This document shows positions 43,810 through 51,972 of a stretch of DNA of 64,000 bases, in pieces. This stretch comes from Sphingomonas turrisvirgatae (GTDB lineage: Bacteria > Pseudomonadota > Alphaproteobacteria > Sphingomonadales > Sphingomonadaceae). The DNA is taken from assembly GCF_001721295.1 (NCBI RefSeq), contig NZ_MDDS01000015.1, positions 1 to 64,000 of the forward strand. Direction: 5' to 3'. Within the stretch, counting starts at the first letter, position 1; the number at the start of each line of letters is the position of its first letter. The notes beneath the pieces were generated by a model, which worked only from the letters and a program-made list of their open reading frames with translations, was not told the origin of the DNA and did not search any database. The position numbers were made by a program, and so were the translations under genes.

Positions 43810-43864
43810 GTGAGCGGACCGGCTGCATTCAAGCTGGCGGTAAGCGGACCGGCCGCTTTCAAGC
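43810..43864. repeat. Two-copy 25-bp direct repeat, 30-bp period
   Basis: Copies at 43810-43834 and 43840-43864 differ at 3 of 25 positions and share the core AGCGGACCGGC and TTCAAGC. They sit 18 bp after the resolvase stop. Function unknown; recombinase subsites are one possibility. Confidence 0.6.
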
Positions 43865-43937
43865 GCGATACGGCGGTGCACGGCTGCTCGTTTGGCTAGG
43901 CAGAGCCATGACGCTCATGAATACAGCTTCGGGTCGA

Positions 43938-44400
43938 CTACAACCCCGAAGCAGCCGACGTTCCTTCAGGGGCGAAAACAGCTACGATCAGGCTGCGTAG
44001 CCATTTCACGCCCAGGTCATTGTTGAAGCGGGGGTGAGTATGAACCTTCACTTCGATCGGCGGTGGGTCGAACGGCAGCGACATGAGCTGAAATTCGCCT
44101 GCCTTGTTGAAGCGGCGGCTCAGGAACTCCGGGAAGATCACCGCCAGGTCGGTGTTGCGCACCACTTCGGGGGCAACAGTGAAGTGCCCCAACCTTAGGG
44201 CGACCTGACGCCGAATCCCCGCATCAGAGAGCCATTGATCGATCATGTGGTGGCCGGGTGCGCTGGTGCCGGCATGGACGTAGCGGAGTGTGCTGAACTG
44301 CGCCTCAGTGAGGGCTCCCCCGCCCACTGGATGACCGCGCCGCACCATGCAGACGAGCCGGTCGTTAGGTGTTTGATCCCACGGTTTGATGGTGCGATCC
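43938..44400 (-). pseudogene. LysR-type regulator, C-terminal fragment
   Basis: The open frame encodes part of a LysR substrate-binding domain (RLVCMVRRGHPVGGG, then SDAGIRRQVALRLGHFTVAPEVV and DLAVIFPEFLSRRF). The N-terminal helix-turn-helix is missing because the IS481 remnant begins at about 44400. The frame runs on into IS sequence to 44480. The fragment cannot bind DNA by itself. Confidence 0.7.
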
Positions 44401-44425
44401 TTTCGTTGGAATGGAAGGAAGCCGT

Positions 44426-44745
44426 ATGGGACAGGTACGTCACGGGAGCGCCACGACCACGCACGCTGTCCGAGCAGCAATACAGCGATCGCAAGCTTCG
44501 CTCGCGACGCTGAGCCGTGAGCTGGGGATCAACCCCAAGACGGTGGCGAAGTGGCGTAAGAGGGCGACGGTCGAGGATCTGAAGACCGGGCCGAAGGCCC
44601 CTCATTCAACGACCCTGACCGAGGCGGAGGAGGCAATGGTGGTGGCGTTCCGTCGCCGCACACTGCTGCCGCTCGACGACTGCCTCTACGCATTGCAGCC
44701 GTCGCTACCGCACCTGACCCGGTCAGCGCTGCACCGTTGCCTTCT
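44426..44745 (+). pseudogene. IS481-family transposase, N-terminal fragment
   Basis: About 106 residues (MGQVRHGSATTTHAVRAAIQ, then LSRELGINPKTVAKWRKR and LLPLDDCLYALQPSLPHLTR) are the helix-turn-helix start of IS481-type transposases. The DDE core is missing; after HRCL the sequence becomes the antisense of the patatin gene. The remnant lies between two truncated genes and marks an IS-mediated deletion. Confidence 0.75.
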
Positions 44746-45787
44746 CGAACAGGCGGTCGCTGAGTGCGACGTCGTTCCCGATGAACGTCAAGTTCCAGTC
44801 GATGCCGTGGCGATGCGCGTAGACGTAGCTGGTTTCCGCCAGTGTCAGCAGCGCTGCCTGCTGGTTGAGCGCGAAGGCGCGCTTCAGGATTGGGACGAGC
44901 CGCGGCGTCACCATCTGAAAATCGCCGCCAAGCCTGCTGTTCATCAACAGGTAGACGTGCAGCCGGGCGGCGTCCCCGATCGGCGCGTCGCTGACCGCGA
45001 GCTGCGGCGGGATTGCGAGGATGCCAGCGGTCGTCCCGCCATCGGCATGAAGCTCGCGTACGGGCGCCCCGTTGCTGGACGCGTCGATCACCACCGGGGG
45101 AAACACCACAGGAATGGACGACGATGCCAGCAATACCCGCCGGAACAGCTCGACCTTGTCCGGCAACATGCTGGCGGCGATTGCCCCCATATCCCAGATC
45201 ACGCTGCGTTGCGCGTCGAGATTGGCGGTGGCGACGAACAGGCGGCGCCCCTTGGCCTGCTCCTCCGCGATGCGCGCGACAAGTTCCGGTGTCACCTCAC
45301 GTGCGATCAGTTTCGCAAGCGGTGCGGTGGAGGCGACACTGGTCGATCCCGGTATCGCAAGTGGGAAGCGGGGATGGAAGATGTCCCTTGCGGATACGCT
45401 GGTGTAAAACCGGGCGATCGATGCATCGCCTTCCTTGCCCAGAAAGGCAAAGGGAGCGATCAATGCCCCGGTGCTGACCCCGGTGACAACGCTGAACTCC
45501 GGACGCGTGCCGCTCTGCGTCCAGCCGTTGAGCACACCGGCGCCATAGGCACCCTCGTCAGCACCACCCGAAAGGGCCAGCATCGTTACCGGCTGCCCGG
45601 CCGGCACATCGGGTCGCATCCGCTGCGCGGCATCCGGCAGATCCGCCCAGAAACGGACCTCCGGCGCACCGGCAATAGCGGCCGCGGCACTTTGCGCCCC
45701 GGTGAACGGCACGCGCTCCACCGTGGTACATCCACTGACAAACGCCATTGCGGCTATCGTAACGGCGCGGAGGATCTGTCTGGTCAT
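44723..45787 (-). CDS. Patatin-like phospholipase lipoprotein, 3' end cut
   Basis: 354 residues. A lipobox (AFVSGC) follows an N-terminal hydrophobic stretch, so the protein is probably anchored in an outer or inner membrane leaflet. Patatin features are LALSGGADEGAYGAGVL (oxyanion loop), GVSTG with the Ser nucleophile and HADGG with the catalytic Asp. The last five codons (ATVQR) come from IS481 DNA, so the natural C-terminus is lost. The catalytic core remains. Its start overlaps the thioesterase stop (ATGA). Confidence 0.78.
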   Translation of the reverse strand: MTRQILRAVTIAAMAFVSGCTTVERVPFTGAQSAAAAIAGAPEVRFWADLPDAAQRMRPDVPAGQPVTMLALSGGADEGAYGAGVLNGWTQSGTRPEFSVVTGVSTGALIAPFAFLGKEGDASIARFYTSVSARDIFHPRFPLAIPGSTSVASTAPLAKLIAREVTPELVARIAEEQAKGRRLFVATANLDAQRSVIWDMGAIAASMLPDKVELFRRVLLASSSIPVVFPPVVIDASSNGAPVRELHADGGTTAGILAIPPQLAVSDAPIGDAARLHVYLLMNSRLGGDFQMVTPRLVPILKRAFALNQQAALLTLAETSYVYAHRHGIDWNLTFIGNDVALSDRLFEKATVQR

Positions 45788-46233
45788 CGCATGGCTCCAC
45801 TAGCCGTAGTTGCTTCAGTGTCACGAAGATAGAAATGCTGAGCAAGATCGGGACGAATACGCACAAGTTGCCTGGACCCGCGATCGATGCACACCAGCGT
45901 AGACTCAACTATGGCAACGTCTTCGCCGTTTCGCTCGAAGCGAGTTTCAAAGTGGGCACGACATCCTTGATGACCAATGACGCGCACTACGGCGACGATC
46001 AGATCGTGCAGCACGGCGGGCCTGTGATAGACCACGTCATGACGGTGCGCGATCCAGGCGAGCGTCTCTACCTGTTCTGGCGGCGCGGTCTTGCGCCAAT
46101 AGGCGTTGACCGCTTCTTGCATCCACATGAGATAGATGGCGTTGTTCACATGATCGAGATCGTCGATCGCTCCCGGACCGACCCTGATCGGATGCCGATA
46201 TTCAACGTAGCGGCCCGGACCATGGTCAGGCAT
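45784..46233 (-). CDS. Hotdog-fold acyl-CoA thioesterase (4HBT-like)
   Basis: 149 residues from ATG 46233. The hotdog signature D-L-D-H-V-N-N (GAIDDLDHVNNAIYLMWMQE) and the strands around RAHFETRFERNGEDVAIVES mark the 4-hydroxybenzoyl-CoA/YbgC-like thioesterase family. It would hydrolyse acyl-CoA esters in the cytoplasm. It starts 1 bp after the DyP peroxidase stop and overlaps the patatin gene, so it is in the same operon; a lipid or acyl-chain link with patatin is plausible. Confidence 0.75.
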   Translation of the reverse strand: MPDHGPGRYVEYRHPIRVGPGAIDDLDHVNNAIYLMWMQEAVNAYWRKTAPPEQVETLAWIAHRHDVVYHRPAVLHDLIVAVVRVIGHQGCRAHFETRFERNGEDVAIVESTLVCIDRGSRQLVRIRPDLAQHFYLRDTEATTASGAMR

Positions 46234-46234
46234 C

Positions 46235-47608
46235 TCAGTTCCACGATCCTGCCGCGATCCATCGCAAAGCGGTGAGCGAAGGCATGAACATATATTCGCC
46301 GCCACGCAGCCGGTTGTACGTGGTGACACCGTCTATACGGCGACGAACCGGCTCGGCAGGCACGGTGAAGCGTCCGGGTTCCTCATGCAGGCCGACCACA
46401 GGATCACGCTCCTTCCCCAGGTCGATGAAATTACCGCGATTGATCCATTCCTGCTGCAGAAACTCGATCGTGTCGAACGCACGTGCCGAGATGAAGATGA
46501 AGAAGATGCCGCGATCGTCCTCGCCATCGTCGGCAGCAGTCAGGTCGGCCGACCATTTCGGACCGAAGGTGGAAGAGCGGCGGATGATCCGGTGGATGTT
46601 TTCGTCGGTCAGGATCGTCAGTCGCTCACCGCGCGGATTGAGGCGGCGCATGTGCGCGCCATGCGGACAGACAATTCCCGCCTTGTCGCCCGAGAAATCA
46701 AAGTCGTTGCGCCGGGCCGGATCGGCGCCCAGCTCTTCGTCGTCGCGGGTCGGCGACAGGATCAGCGGTGCCCCCGATCGCCAGCGGCCGAACATCTTGG
46801 CGGCCAGCAGCTCCTGCGCCGCCTCATCGTTTGCCTGGCCGCGCACGAAATCGTTGAATGCGCCCGGTCGACTGTCATACTTGCGCAGCACGACATAGGA
46901 ACCGTTCCGCCCCAGCGCGTCAGGCTGCGGTATCTCCAGCGGCGCTCCCGTTTCGCTGTCCTCGCCCAGGATGAACTCGCCCGGCGCGATCGCGCGCTCC
47001 TGCCCCGGCTGTGGATCGACCCCGGCACCCGCGACGGTCGGCTGCGACACCGAGTCACGAAAGCCGAACGGGTTCTTGGCATCCGCATCGGCTCCGAAAC
47101 GATGTGTTCCGATCAGCGTCACGCCGCTCGATGCATGATATTCGGACATTGCCCGGTCGGTGGCTTCGTCAAGCCGGGCCTGATCCGAAGCGAAGATGGT
47201 GAGCGCGATGTGGCAGCGATTGTCGCGATACGCCTCCTCCCATTGCTCGGGAGCATTCTCTCCCGCGTCACGCAGCTGCTCGGCGCGCGCCGCCATTCCC
47301 TGACGAAACGACAGAGGAAAGCTGGCGAGCGAGCCTTCGGGCACCCCAAGCGCCTTCAGACCCGCGTGACTGATCGCCACGCCGGTCCATGCCGTCAGCT
47401 CTTCGGTCCAGTCTGCTGCGGCAGGGATATGCGGCGCGAGCCTTCGCAGGAGATCGCGGCCACCCGCGGCGTCGTCGACGTGAAGCATTGCGTGAATGCC
47501 GACATACGGTTCAGGCCGCGCGCGCAGGATCAACGCCTGAATGTCGTCCAGCTGCAGCGTCACGCGGTCAGGGCGGAAGCGGTCCTTGAGGTGCTGGAGG
47601 ATACCCAT
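46235..47608 (-). CDS. DyP-type heme peroxidase
   Basis: 457 residues from ATG 47608. The family's heme-pocket motif appears as FGFRDSVSQP, where most members have G-x-x-D-G; the distal Asp is kept but the following Gly is Ser. Other DyP segments are GGRDLLRRLAPHIPAA, IAPGEFILG, GSYVVLRKYDSRPGAFNDF and CPHGAHMRRLNPR. No Tat signal is seen, so it is probably cytoplasmic or encapsulated. Its start overlaps the stop of the next upstream gene (ATGA). It is upstream of the thioesterase and downstream of the catalase-like gene. Confidence 0.82.
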   Translation of the reverse strand: MGILQHLKDRFRPDRVTLQLDDIQALILRARPEPYVGIHAMLHVDDAAGGRDLLRRLAPHIPAAADWTEELTAWTGVAISHAGLKALGVPEGSLASFPLSFRQGMAARAEQLRDAGENAPEQWEEAYRDNRCHIALTIFASDQARLDEATDRAMSEYHASSGVTLIGTHRFGADADAKNPFGFRDSVSQPTVAGAGVDPQPGQERAIAPGEFILGEDSETGAPLEIPQPDALGRNGSYVVLRKYDSRPGAFNDFVRGQANDEAAQELLAAKMFGRWRSGAPLILSPTRDDEELGADPARRNDFDFSGDKAGIVCPHGAHMRRLNPRGERLTILTDENIHRIIRRSSTFGPKWSADLTAADDGEDDRGIFFIFISARAFDTIEFLQQEWINRGNFIDLGKERDPVVGLHEEPGRFTVPAEPVRRRIDGVTTYNRLRGGEYMFMPSLTALRWIAAGSWN

Positions 47609-48303
47609 CAGTAATCCACTCCGTGCGGCACCGACACCTGCCTGGACAGCAGGGCCAGCGCGTCCCGTGTCGCGGGGTCCACAGCGGTGTTGCCGGCCAT
47701 TGTATCGAGGAAGGCATCGAGCGCCGTCTCCATCCGCTGCAGCCGCCGCACGTCCACAACCGTCACCTGCGGGTTGGCGACGAACCAACCGGCCGCGTCG
47801 ATCTGGTGATCGGCGATGAAATCCTTCACGTCAGGCGAGGCAATCCCCGGCCACCCTTCGACATTGGCGAACAAGAGATCCATCAGGTCAGGGATCTTGG
47901 TCGCGAAGTCGTTGATATAGGTATCCCAGTCACCGTCGTACGCCGTAGCGAACAGGATGCGCGTGTCGTCGTCGAACAGGACGAAACGCATGTCATGCAG
48001 CGTCGAAACTTTCTGGGCGCCGTCGAAATTGCCGCCGGTCAGGTTGAAGATGCGACGCAGCCGGTCGCCGCCGCCAGGCTTGAGTTTGGCGATTGCAGTC
48101 AGTTCGGACACATTGCCCGATTGCCGGCCGGCCCGGCCCGCCGACCCGGCGGTGCCCTTGAACAGAGGGTTGTGGTTGCGGATCAAGCCTTCGATCGCGA
48201 TCCTGGCCAGCGTGGGGGCATCGGCGGCGATTTCTGCGGCGAGGCGACGGAACTCTTGCAGACGGGTTTCGTCATCAAGCCTGGGATCTTTACTGTCGGC
48301 CAT
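47608..48303 (-). CDS. Hypothetical protein of the peroxidase operon
   Basis: 231 residues from ATG 48303. LTAIAKLKPGGGDRLRRIFN, then MRFVLFDDDTRILFATAYDGDWDTYINDFATK suggest a ferredoxin-like alpha/beta fold as in Dyp-type dimeric barrels, but I know no named family. It lies between the DyP peroxidase and the catalase-like gene, overlapping the former by one base, so it likely serves the same oxidative function. Confidence 0.55.
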   Translation of the reverse strand: MADSKDPRLDDETRLQEFRRLAAEIAADAPTLARIAIEGLIRNHNPLFKGTAGSAGRAGRQSGNVSELTAIAKLKPGGGDRLRRIFNLTGGNFDGAQKVSTLHDMRFVLFDDDTRILFATAYDGDWDTYINDFATKIPDLMDLLFANVEGWPGIASPDVKDFIADHQIDAAGWFVANPQVTVVDVRRLQRMETALDAFLDTMAGNTAVDPATRDALALLSRQVSVPHGVDY

Positions 48304-48325
48304 GAACGGCTCCTTCTGGTTCGGA

Positions 48326-49414
48326 TCAGTCCGGAATTTCATCAAGCGAGCGTGGTTCGCGCCGAGCCACGGCATTCAGCCTGTGCCGCTGGCTGGAGGA
48401 CGATTCATACGCTGCCTTGCGGATTCGCATGATGCCGCCGAGCGGCCGATGCGCCGCGACCCCGTTCCACGGGTTGAAGGCGAGATGGTCGTCGCCATGC
48501 ACCTGTCTGGCCGGGGCATAGGCATCCTGGGGAGGGAAGGTCAGCGTTGCGATCGCGCGATGCGGTGAAAGGGCAGGATCCCACAGGACCGCCGCGTCCT
48601 CGACCGGCATTGTATCCGGGTCGACGCATAGCTGCGCGCGTAATTCGTAGGTGGCGCCGGCGTGCCGGAAATGGTCGACTACCGCGTCACGCATGGTCGA
48701 GAAGCCCGCCTCGACCTGCCGTCCGGTCAGTTCGGCCACCCCCCCGACCGGCGCCAGCGACAGTTTCGCAACATGATCGCCGTAGCGGATTGCCGCCTGC
48801 GTATAAAATGTCTCGCCCAGCATGTTCGCATGGTCGCGCGCCAGTCCGTCAAGCGTGGCATTAGGGCTGCCGCCTAGCGCCTCCACAGCGCCCTTCACGC
48901 CACGCGCGGCAGCGGCGATCAGCCGCTGCGCCGCCTCAGGCGCGTCCGCGTTCTTTTCAAGCAGACCCAGCATGACCTTGTATTTGGCGATCGTACCAAA
49001 GGCGAGCGTTGGAAAATTGACCATCAGGAAATCCTGATTGGCCCCCCCGAGGGTGGGTGACAGGCGCTCGCCCCCAACGCCGATGACCTTGACCGCAAAG
49101 CCGCGCGGGGCCGGCACTGCATCGCTGTGAATATCACCCGGCGCCGATGACAGTCGAGCTACGATCTCATGTTCGCCAGGGTGGGCGAAGATGCCCTGCG
49201 CCAATTCGGCAGGCAGATCCTGATGGACTGTCATCCGCCCTTTCAGGATCGCATGGCTCTTCGCATGTGCGTCTCGGTGCGCATGATGATGCCGCTCTGC
49301 GTGAGCAGCCTGTGTCGCCGCCATTCGAGCCACGATCTCACGCGTCAGCGCAGCTTCGTCGGGCTGCTCGATTTCGAGATCGTCGCGATAGGCGATGGGG
49401 CGGCGGGTGGTCAC
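48326..49414 (-). CDS. Catalase-family heme protein (SrpA-like)
   Basis: 362 residues from GTG 49414, shorter than full catalases (~480). HAKSHAILKGRMTVHQDLPAEL, then LSSAPGDIHSDAVPAPRGFAVKVIG and GGANQDFLMVNFPTLAF match the small catalase family. The normal C-terminal catalase region with the proximal Tyr is reduced, so the activity may be peroxidase-like. It heads the operon, with a divergent TetR gene 169 bp away and an operator-like inverted repeat in between. Confidence 0.72.
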   Translation of the reverse strand: MTTRRPIAYRDDLEIEQPDEAALTREIVARMAATQAAHAERHHHAHRDAHAKSHAILKGRMTVHQDLPAELAQGIFAHPGEHEIVARLSSAPGDIHSDAVPAPRGFAVKVIGVGGERLSPTLGGANQDFLMVNFPTLAFGTIAKYKVMLGLLEKNADAPEAAQRLIAAAARGVKGAVEALGGSPNATLDGLARDHANMLGETFYTQAAIRYGDHVAKLSLAPVGGVAELTGRQVEAGFSTMRDAVVDHFRHAGATYELRAQLCVDPDTMPVEDAAVLWDPALSPHRAIATLTFPPQDAYAPARQVHGDDHLAFNPWNGVAAHRPLGGIMRIRKAAYESSSSQRHRLNAVARREPRSLDEIPD

Positions 49415-49444
49415 GGATGACGGCTTTCATTGAGGCGGACGTCA

Positions 49445-49468
49445 TTAACATATCAAGCGATATATTAG
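49445..49468. promoter_or_regulatory. Operator-like inverted repeat
   Basis: TTAACATATC and GATATATTAG flank AAGC; the 10-bp arms pair at 8 positions. This AT-rich element sits between the divergent catalase-like and TetR genes, where a TetR-family repressor would bind. Confidence 0.6.
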
Positions 49469-49583
49469 TTGCAATGCCTGTGTGGCTGTTGCCCTTGACG
49501 CCAACGGGCTGCATCTGGTGTCGGTGGATTATGAGACGACACCGACGACGCAGACGGTACCACGCCGCAGGAAGCGTCCCGAG

Positions 49584-50150
49584 ATGCGCATGGAGACGCG
49601 GACACGACTGCTCGACGCCGCGATAGGGCTGATCGTTGCAGGAGGGGTCGCAGCCGCCTCGATTCGAGGCATCTGCGAACGCGCCGGCTTTTCGCAGGGC
49701 GCATTCTATTCGTATTTCGCCAGCAAGGACGATCTTCTCTTCACGCTGGTCGAAGAGCATATGGCGAACCTCGCAAGAAAGTTCGACATGTTGGTGGCAG
49801 ACACCCGGTATCAAACGGCGGAAGCCATCCTGGATACGATCGGTGCCAGTCTGGATGCCTTGTCCGTCGACGCCAGCTATTCGGTTCTGGTGGTCGAACT
49901 TCACCTTCACGCACGTCGCAACGCCGCGTTCCGTGCTCGCTTCGAACCGGTCAAGATCGCGTACGAGTCCGCTTTCGCCGGTGTAATGTCCCATCTGCTA
50001 CGGCGTACCGGCCTGACGCCGGTCATACCGAGCATTCAACTGGCGCGCATCCTTCTTTCGCTGTGGTCCGGTTTGACCCTTCAGGAAAGCAACGATCCCC
50101 CTCCCTCTATACAAATGCGACATGTGTTCGCTGCGCTCGCGCAAGATTGA
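49584..50150 (+). CDS. TetR-family regulator
   Basis: 188 residues from ATG 49584, preceded by AGGAAG. The helix-turn-helix is RTRLLDAAIGLIVAGGVAAA, then SIRGICERAGFSQGAFYSYF with the typical A-F-Y-x-Y-F. The C-terminal domain is helical, ligand unknown. An in-frame GTG at 49482 gives a longer product but has no ribosome-binding sequence and starts almost within the operator. It most likely represses the divergent catalase-peroxidase operon and itself. Confidence 0.8.
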   Translation: MRMETRTRLLDAAIGLIVAGGVAAASIRGICERAGFSQGAFYSYFASKDDLLFTLVEEHMANLARKFDMLVADTRYQTAEAILDTIGASLDALSVDASYSVLVVELHLHARRNAAFRARFEPVKIAYESAFAGVMSHLLRRTGLTPVIPSIQLARILLSLWSGLTLQESNDPPPSIQMRHVFAALAQD

Positions 50151-50153
50151 TCG

Positions 50154-50342
50154 ATGCCGCCCGGCAGGATAGTCAACGTTGCCGATGCGGTAGGGGGCGG
50201 TACCGCGGAGATGGCGCGCCGTCTCGGGATGACGACCACGACACTCTATATGTACGTGAATGGCGACGGCACGCCCAAGGCGCCAGGCCAGGCGCTGCTC
50301 GACGGTGTGCCGTATCGCAAAGAACGGCTGCAAGCCGCGTGA
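50154..50342 (+). pseudogene. Serine recombinase, C-terminal remnant
   Basis: 62 codons ending in a helix-turn-helix (GTAEMARRLGMTTTTLYMYV, then NGDGTPKAPGQALLDG) like the tail of Tn3-type resolvases. The catalytic domain is absent. It lies between tetR and the IS1182 transposase gene and is probably a leftover from a transposon cut by the IS. Confidence 0.6.
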
Positions 50343-50365
50343 TGAATCACGCCGCGCCTCAGCGA

Positions 50366-51799
50366 TTAGGCATGTCGTCGAGCAGGCGAGGCGATAACGT
50401 CGTGTTCAATCGACCGGGCCGAAATTGCAGCCGGCGTCAGCGCTGCGGGGACGCATACTCCCCGGCGCGGCTTGCCCGTCAGCCGCTGGGGCCGCGCTAG
50501 GATCATCAGATTTATCACCGCCGCGCCGATCAGGAACTCTTCTTCAGCTCCGCGTATGCCCCGCAGGTGAAGCCGCCTCATGCCATGCTTGCCCTTGGCG
50601 TCAGCGAAGAACCGTTCGACCCCGCGCTGCAACCGCATCGACCGTTTGTAAAGCCCGGTTTCCACCTCGGCTCGAGCAAGATCGCGAACGTCCTCATCGT
50701 CCAGTCGGACCAGGGTACGACGCCGCGCCGTCGTGCATTTCTTTCGAAGCACGCACGCTTCGCAGTCACGCGCATTGGCAGCATAACGGTGTACGCCGGT
50801 CGGCAGGTGAAATGCGTGGTGCCGGAGGAGCCTACCGGTCGGACAGATAAAGGTGTCGGTGTCACGATCATAGCTGAAGGCCGTTCGCGGCAGCTTGCCC
50901 CCGGTCTGCTGCGTCCGGTCGATCACCGGGATGTGCGGAATTGCGCCGTGGTCCCGCACGAAGCCGAGGAAACCGGCGCTGCCGTAGGCCTTATCGGCAG
51001 CAACCCGCGTGGGATGGAAGTCGAACCGATCTGCCGACCTCGCGAGCATGACGCGGCCGGCATCGACCTCCTCCGCAAAGCGAGCCGGCGTCGCCTCGAC
51101 ATCAAGGGCAACGCCACTCGGGGTGTCGACCAGCGCGTTGAGGGCGTAGCCGAACCGGCCACGCACCGTTCGCGCCGACCAAGCCGCGGCAGGATCCGTT
51201 CGAGAGACGCCTTGGCAGCTGTTCGAGCGCGCCAGTTCCCAGACGGCATCGCCTGTGTCCTTGGTCCATTCCCGAACCGCGCGCGACGCGTTGGCGACAT
51301 ACGGCAGGTAGCCTGGCACGGTCTTGCGCTGCCAGCTCGCATCAGCGGCTATGAACGATGCGTCGATCGCGGCGTCTTTTCCGCCGACCAGCCCTGCACT
51401 GATGCAGTGTCGGACCGTGCTCTCGAACAGGACCCGGAACACGCCGGCGTCGCGAAAGCGGCCATGCCGGTTCTTGCTGAACGTCGAGTGGTGCGGAACC
51501 CTATCTGCTGGCGAGAGAGGACAGAACCAGCGGTAGGCCAGATTGTAGCGCAGCTCCTCGCACAGGCGCCGCTCGGACGCGATCGCGTAGATGCGGGCAA
51601 TCAAGGTCATACGGATCAGCAGTTCGGGGTCGATCGATGGTCGCCCCCGTGTGCTGTAATGCCCGGTCAGTGCTTGCTTAAGCTCGCTTGTGTCGAGACA
51701 TCTATCGATGCGACGCAGCAGGTGGTCTGCGGGCAACATGGCTTCTATGGTGCGGCGGGACGCTCCTTCCCGCCCACCGCGACAGGCTGGTCCCATCAT
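50366..51799 (-). CDS. IS1182-family transposase
   Basis: 477 residues from ATG 51799 (GGAG upstream). The start (PADHLLRRIDRCLD, then STRGRPSIDPELLIRMTLI) and the core (DAAIDASFIAADASW with the first Asp, AADKAYGS with the second, RGVERFFADAKGKHGMRRLHLR with the Glu) are those of IS1182 transposases. Upstream, 51850-51870 contains the GTTGAAAAATGCCGG-type sequence (read on the minus strand) common near such IS ends. I see no matching inverted end near 50343-50365, so the downstream end may be lost or the C-terminus altered. Confidence 0.82.
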   Translation of the reverse strand: MMGPACRGGREGASRRTIEAMLPADHLLRRIDRCLDTSELKQALTGHYSTRGRPSIDPELLIRMTLIARIYAIASERRLCEELRYNLAYRWFCPLSPADRVPHHSTFSKNRHGRFRDAGVFRVLFESTVRHCISAGLVGGKDAAIDASFIAADASWQRKTVPGYLPYVANASRAVREWTKDTGDAVWELARSNSCQGVSRTDPAAAWSARTVRGRFGYALNALVDTPSGVALDVEATPARFAEEVDAGRVMLARSADRFDFHPTRVAADKAYGSAGFLGFVRDHGAIPHIPVIDRTQQTGGKLPRTAFSYDRDTDTFICPTGRLLRHHAFHLPTGVHRYAANARDCEACVLRKKCTTARRRTLVRLDDEDVRDLARAEVETGLYKRSMRLQRGVERFFADAKGKHGMRRLHLRGIRGAEEEFLIGAAVINLMILARPQRLTGKPRRGVCVPAALTPAAISARSIEHDVIASPARRHA

Positions 51800-51972
51800 G
51801 GTGGCGCTCCTTTCAGTAGGGGCGAAACGAAGGAGCAACCCGGCATGTCCGGCATTTTTCAACAGGCCCGTCCGGTTGTGACACCGGCCCTTATCAATGC
51901 ATGCCGCTTTTCGCTCTTTTCGATCTGCATTATATTCGGGATCGCAGGGGCGCTCCCCCACGCCGGGGAACC

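Noticed and set aside
43810..43864. CRISPR-like array
   Set aside because: Only two copies with a 5-bp gap and no cas genes in the window.
49482..49583. GTG 49482 as the TetR gene start
   Set aside because: No ribosome-binding sequence and only 13 bp from the operator; ATG 49584 has AGGAAG and gives normal family length.
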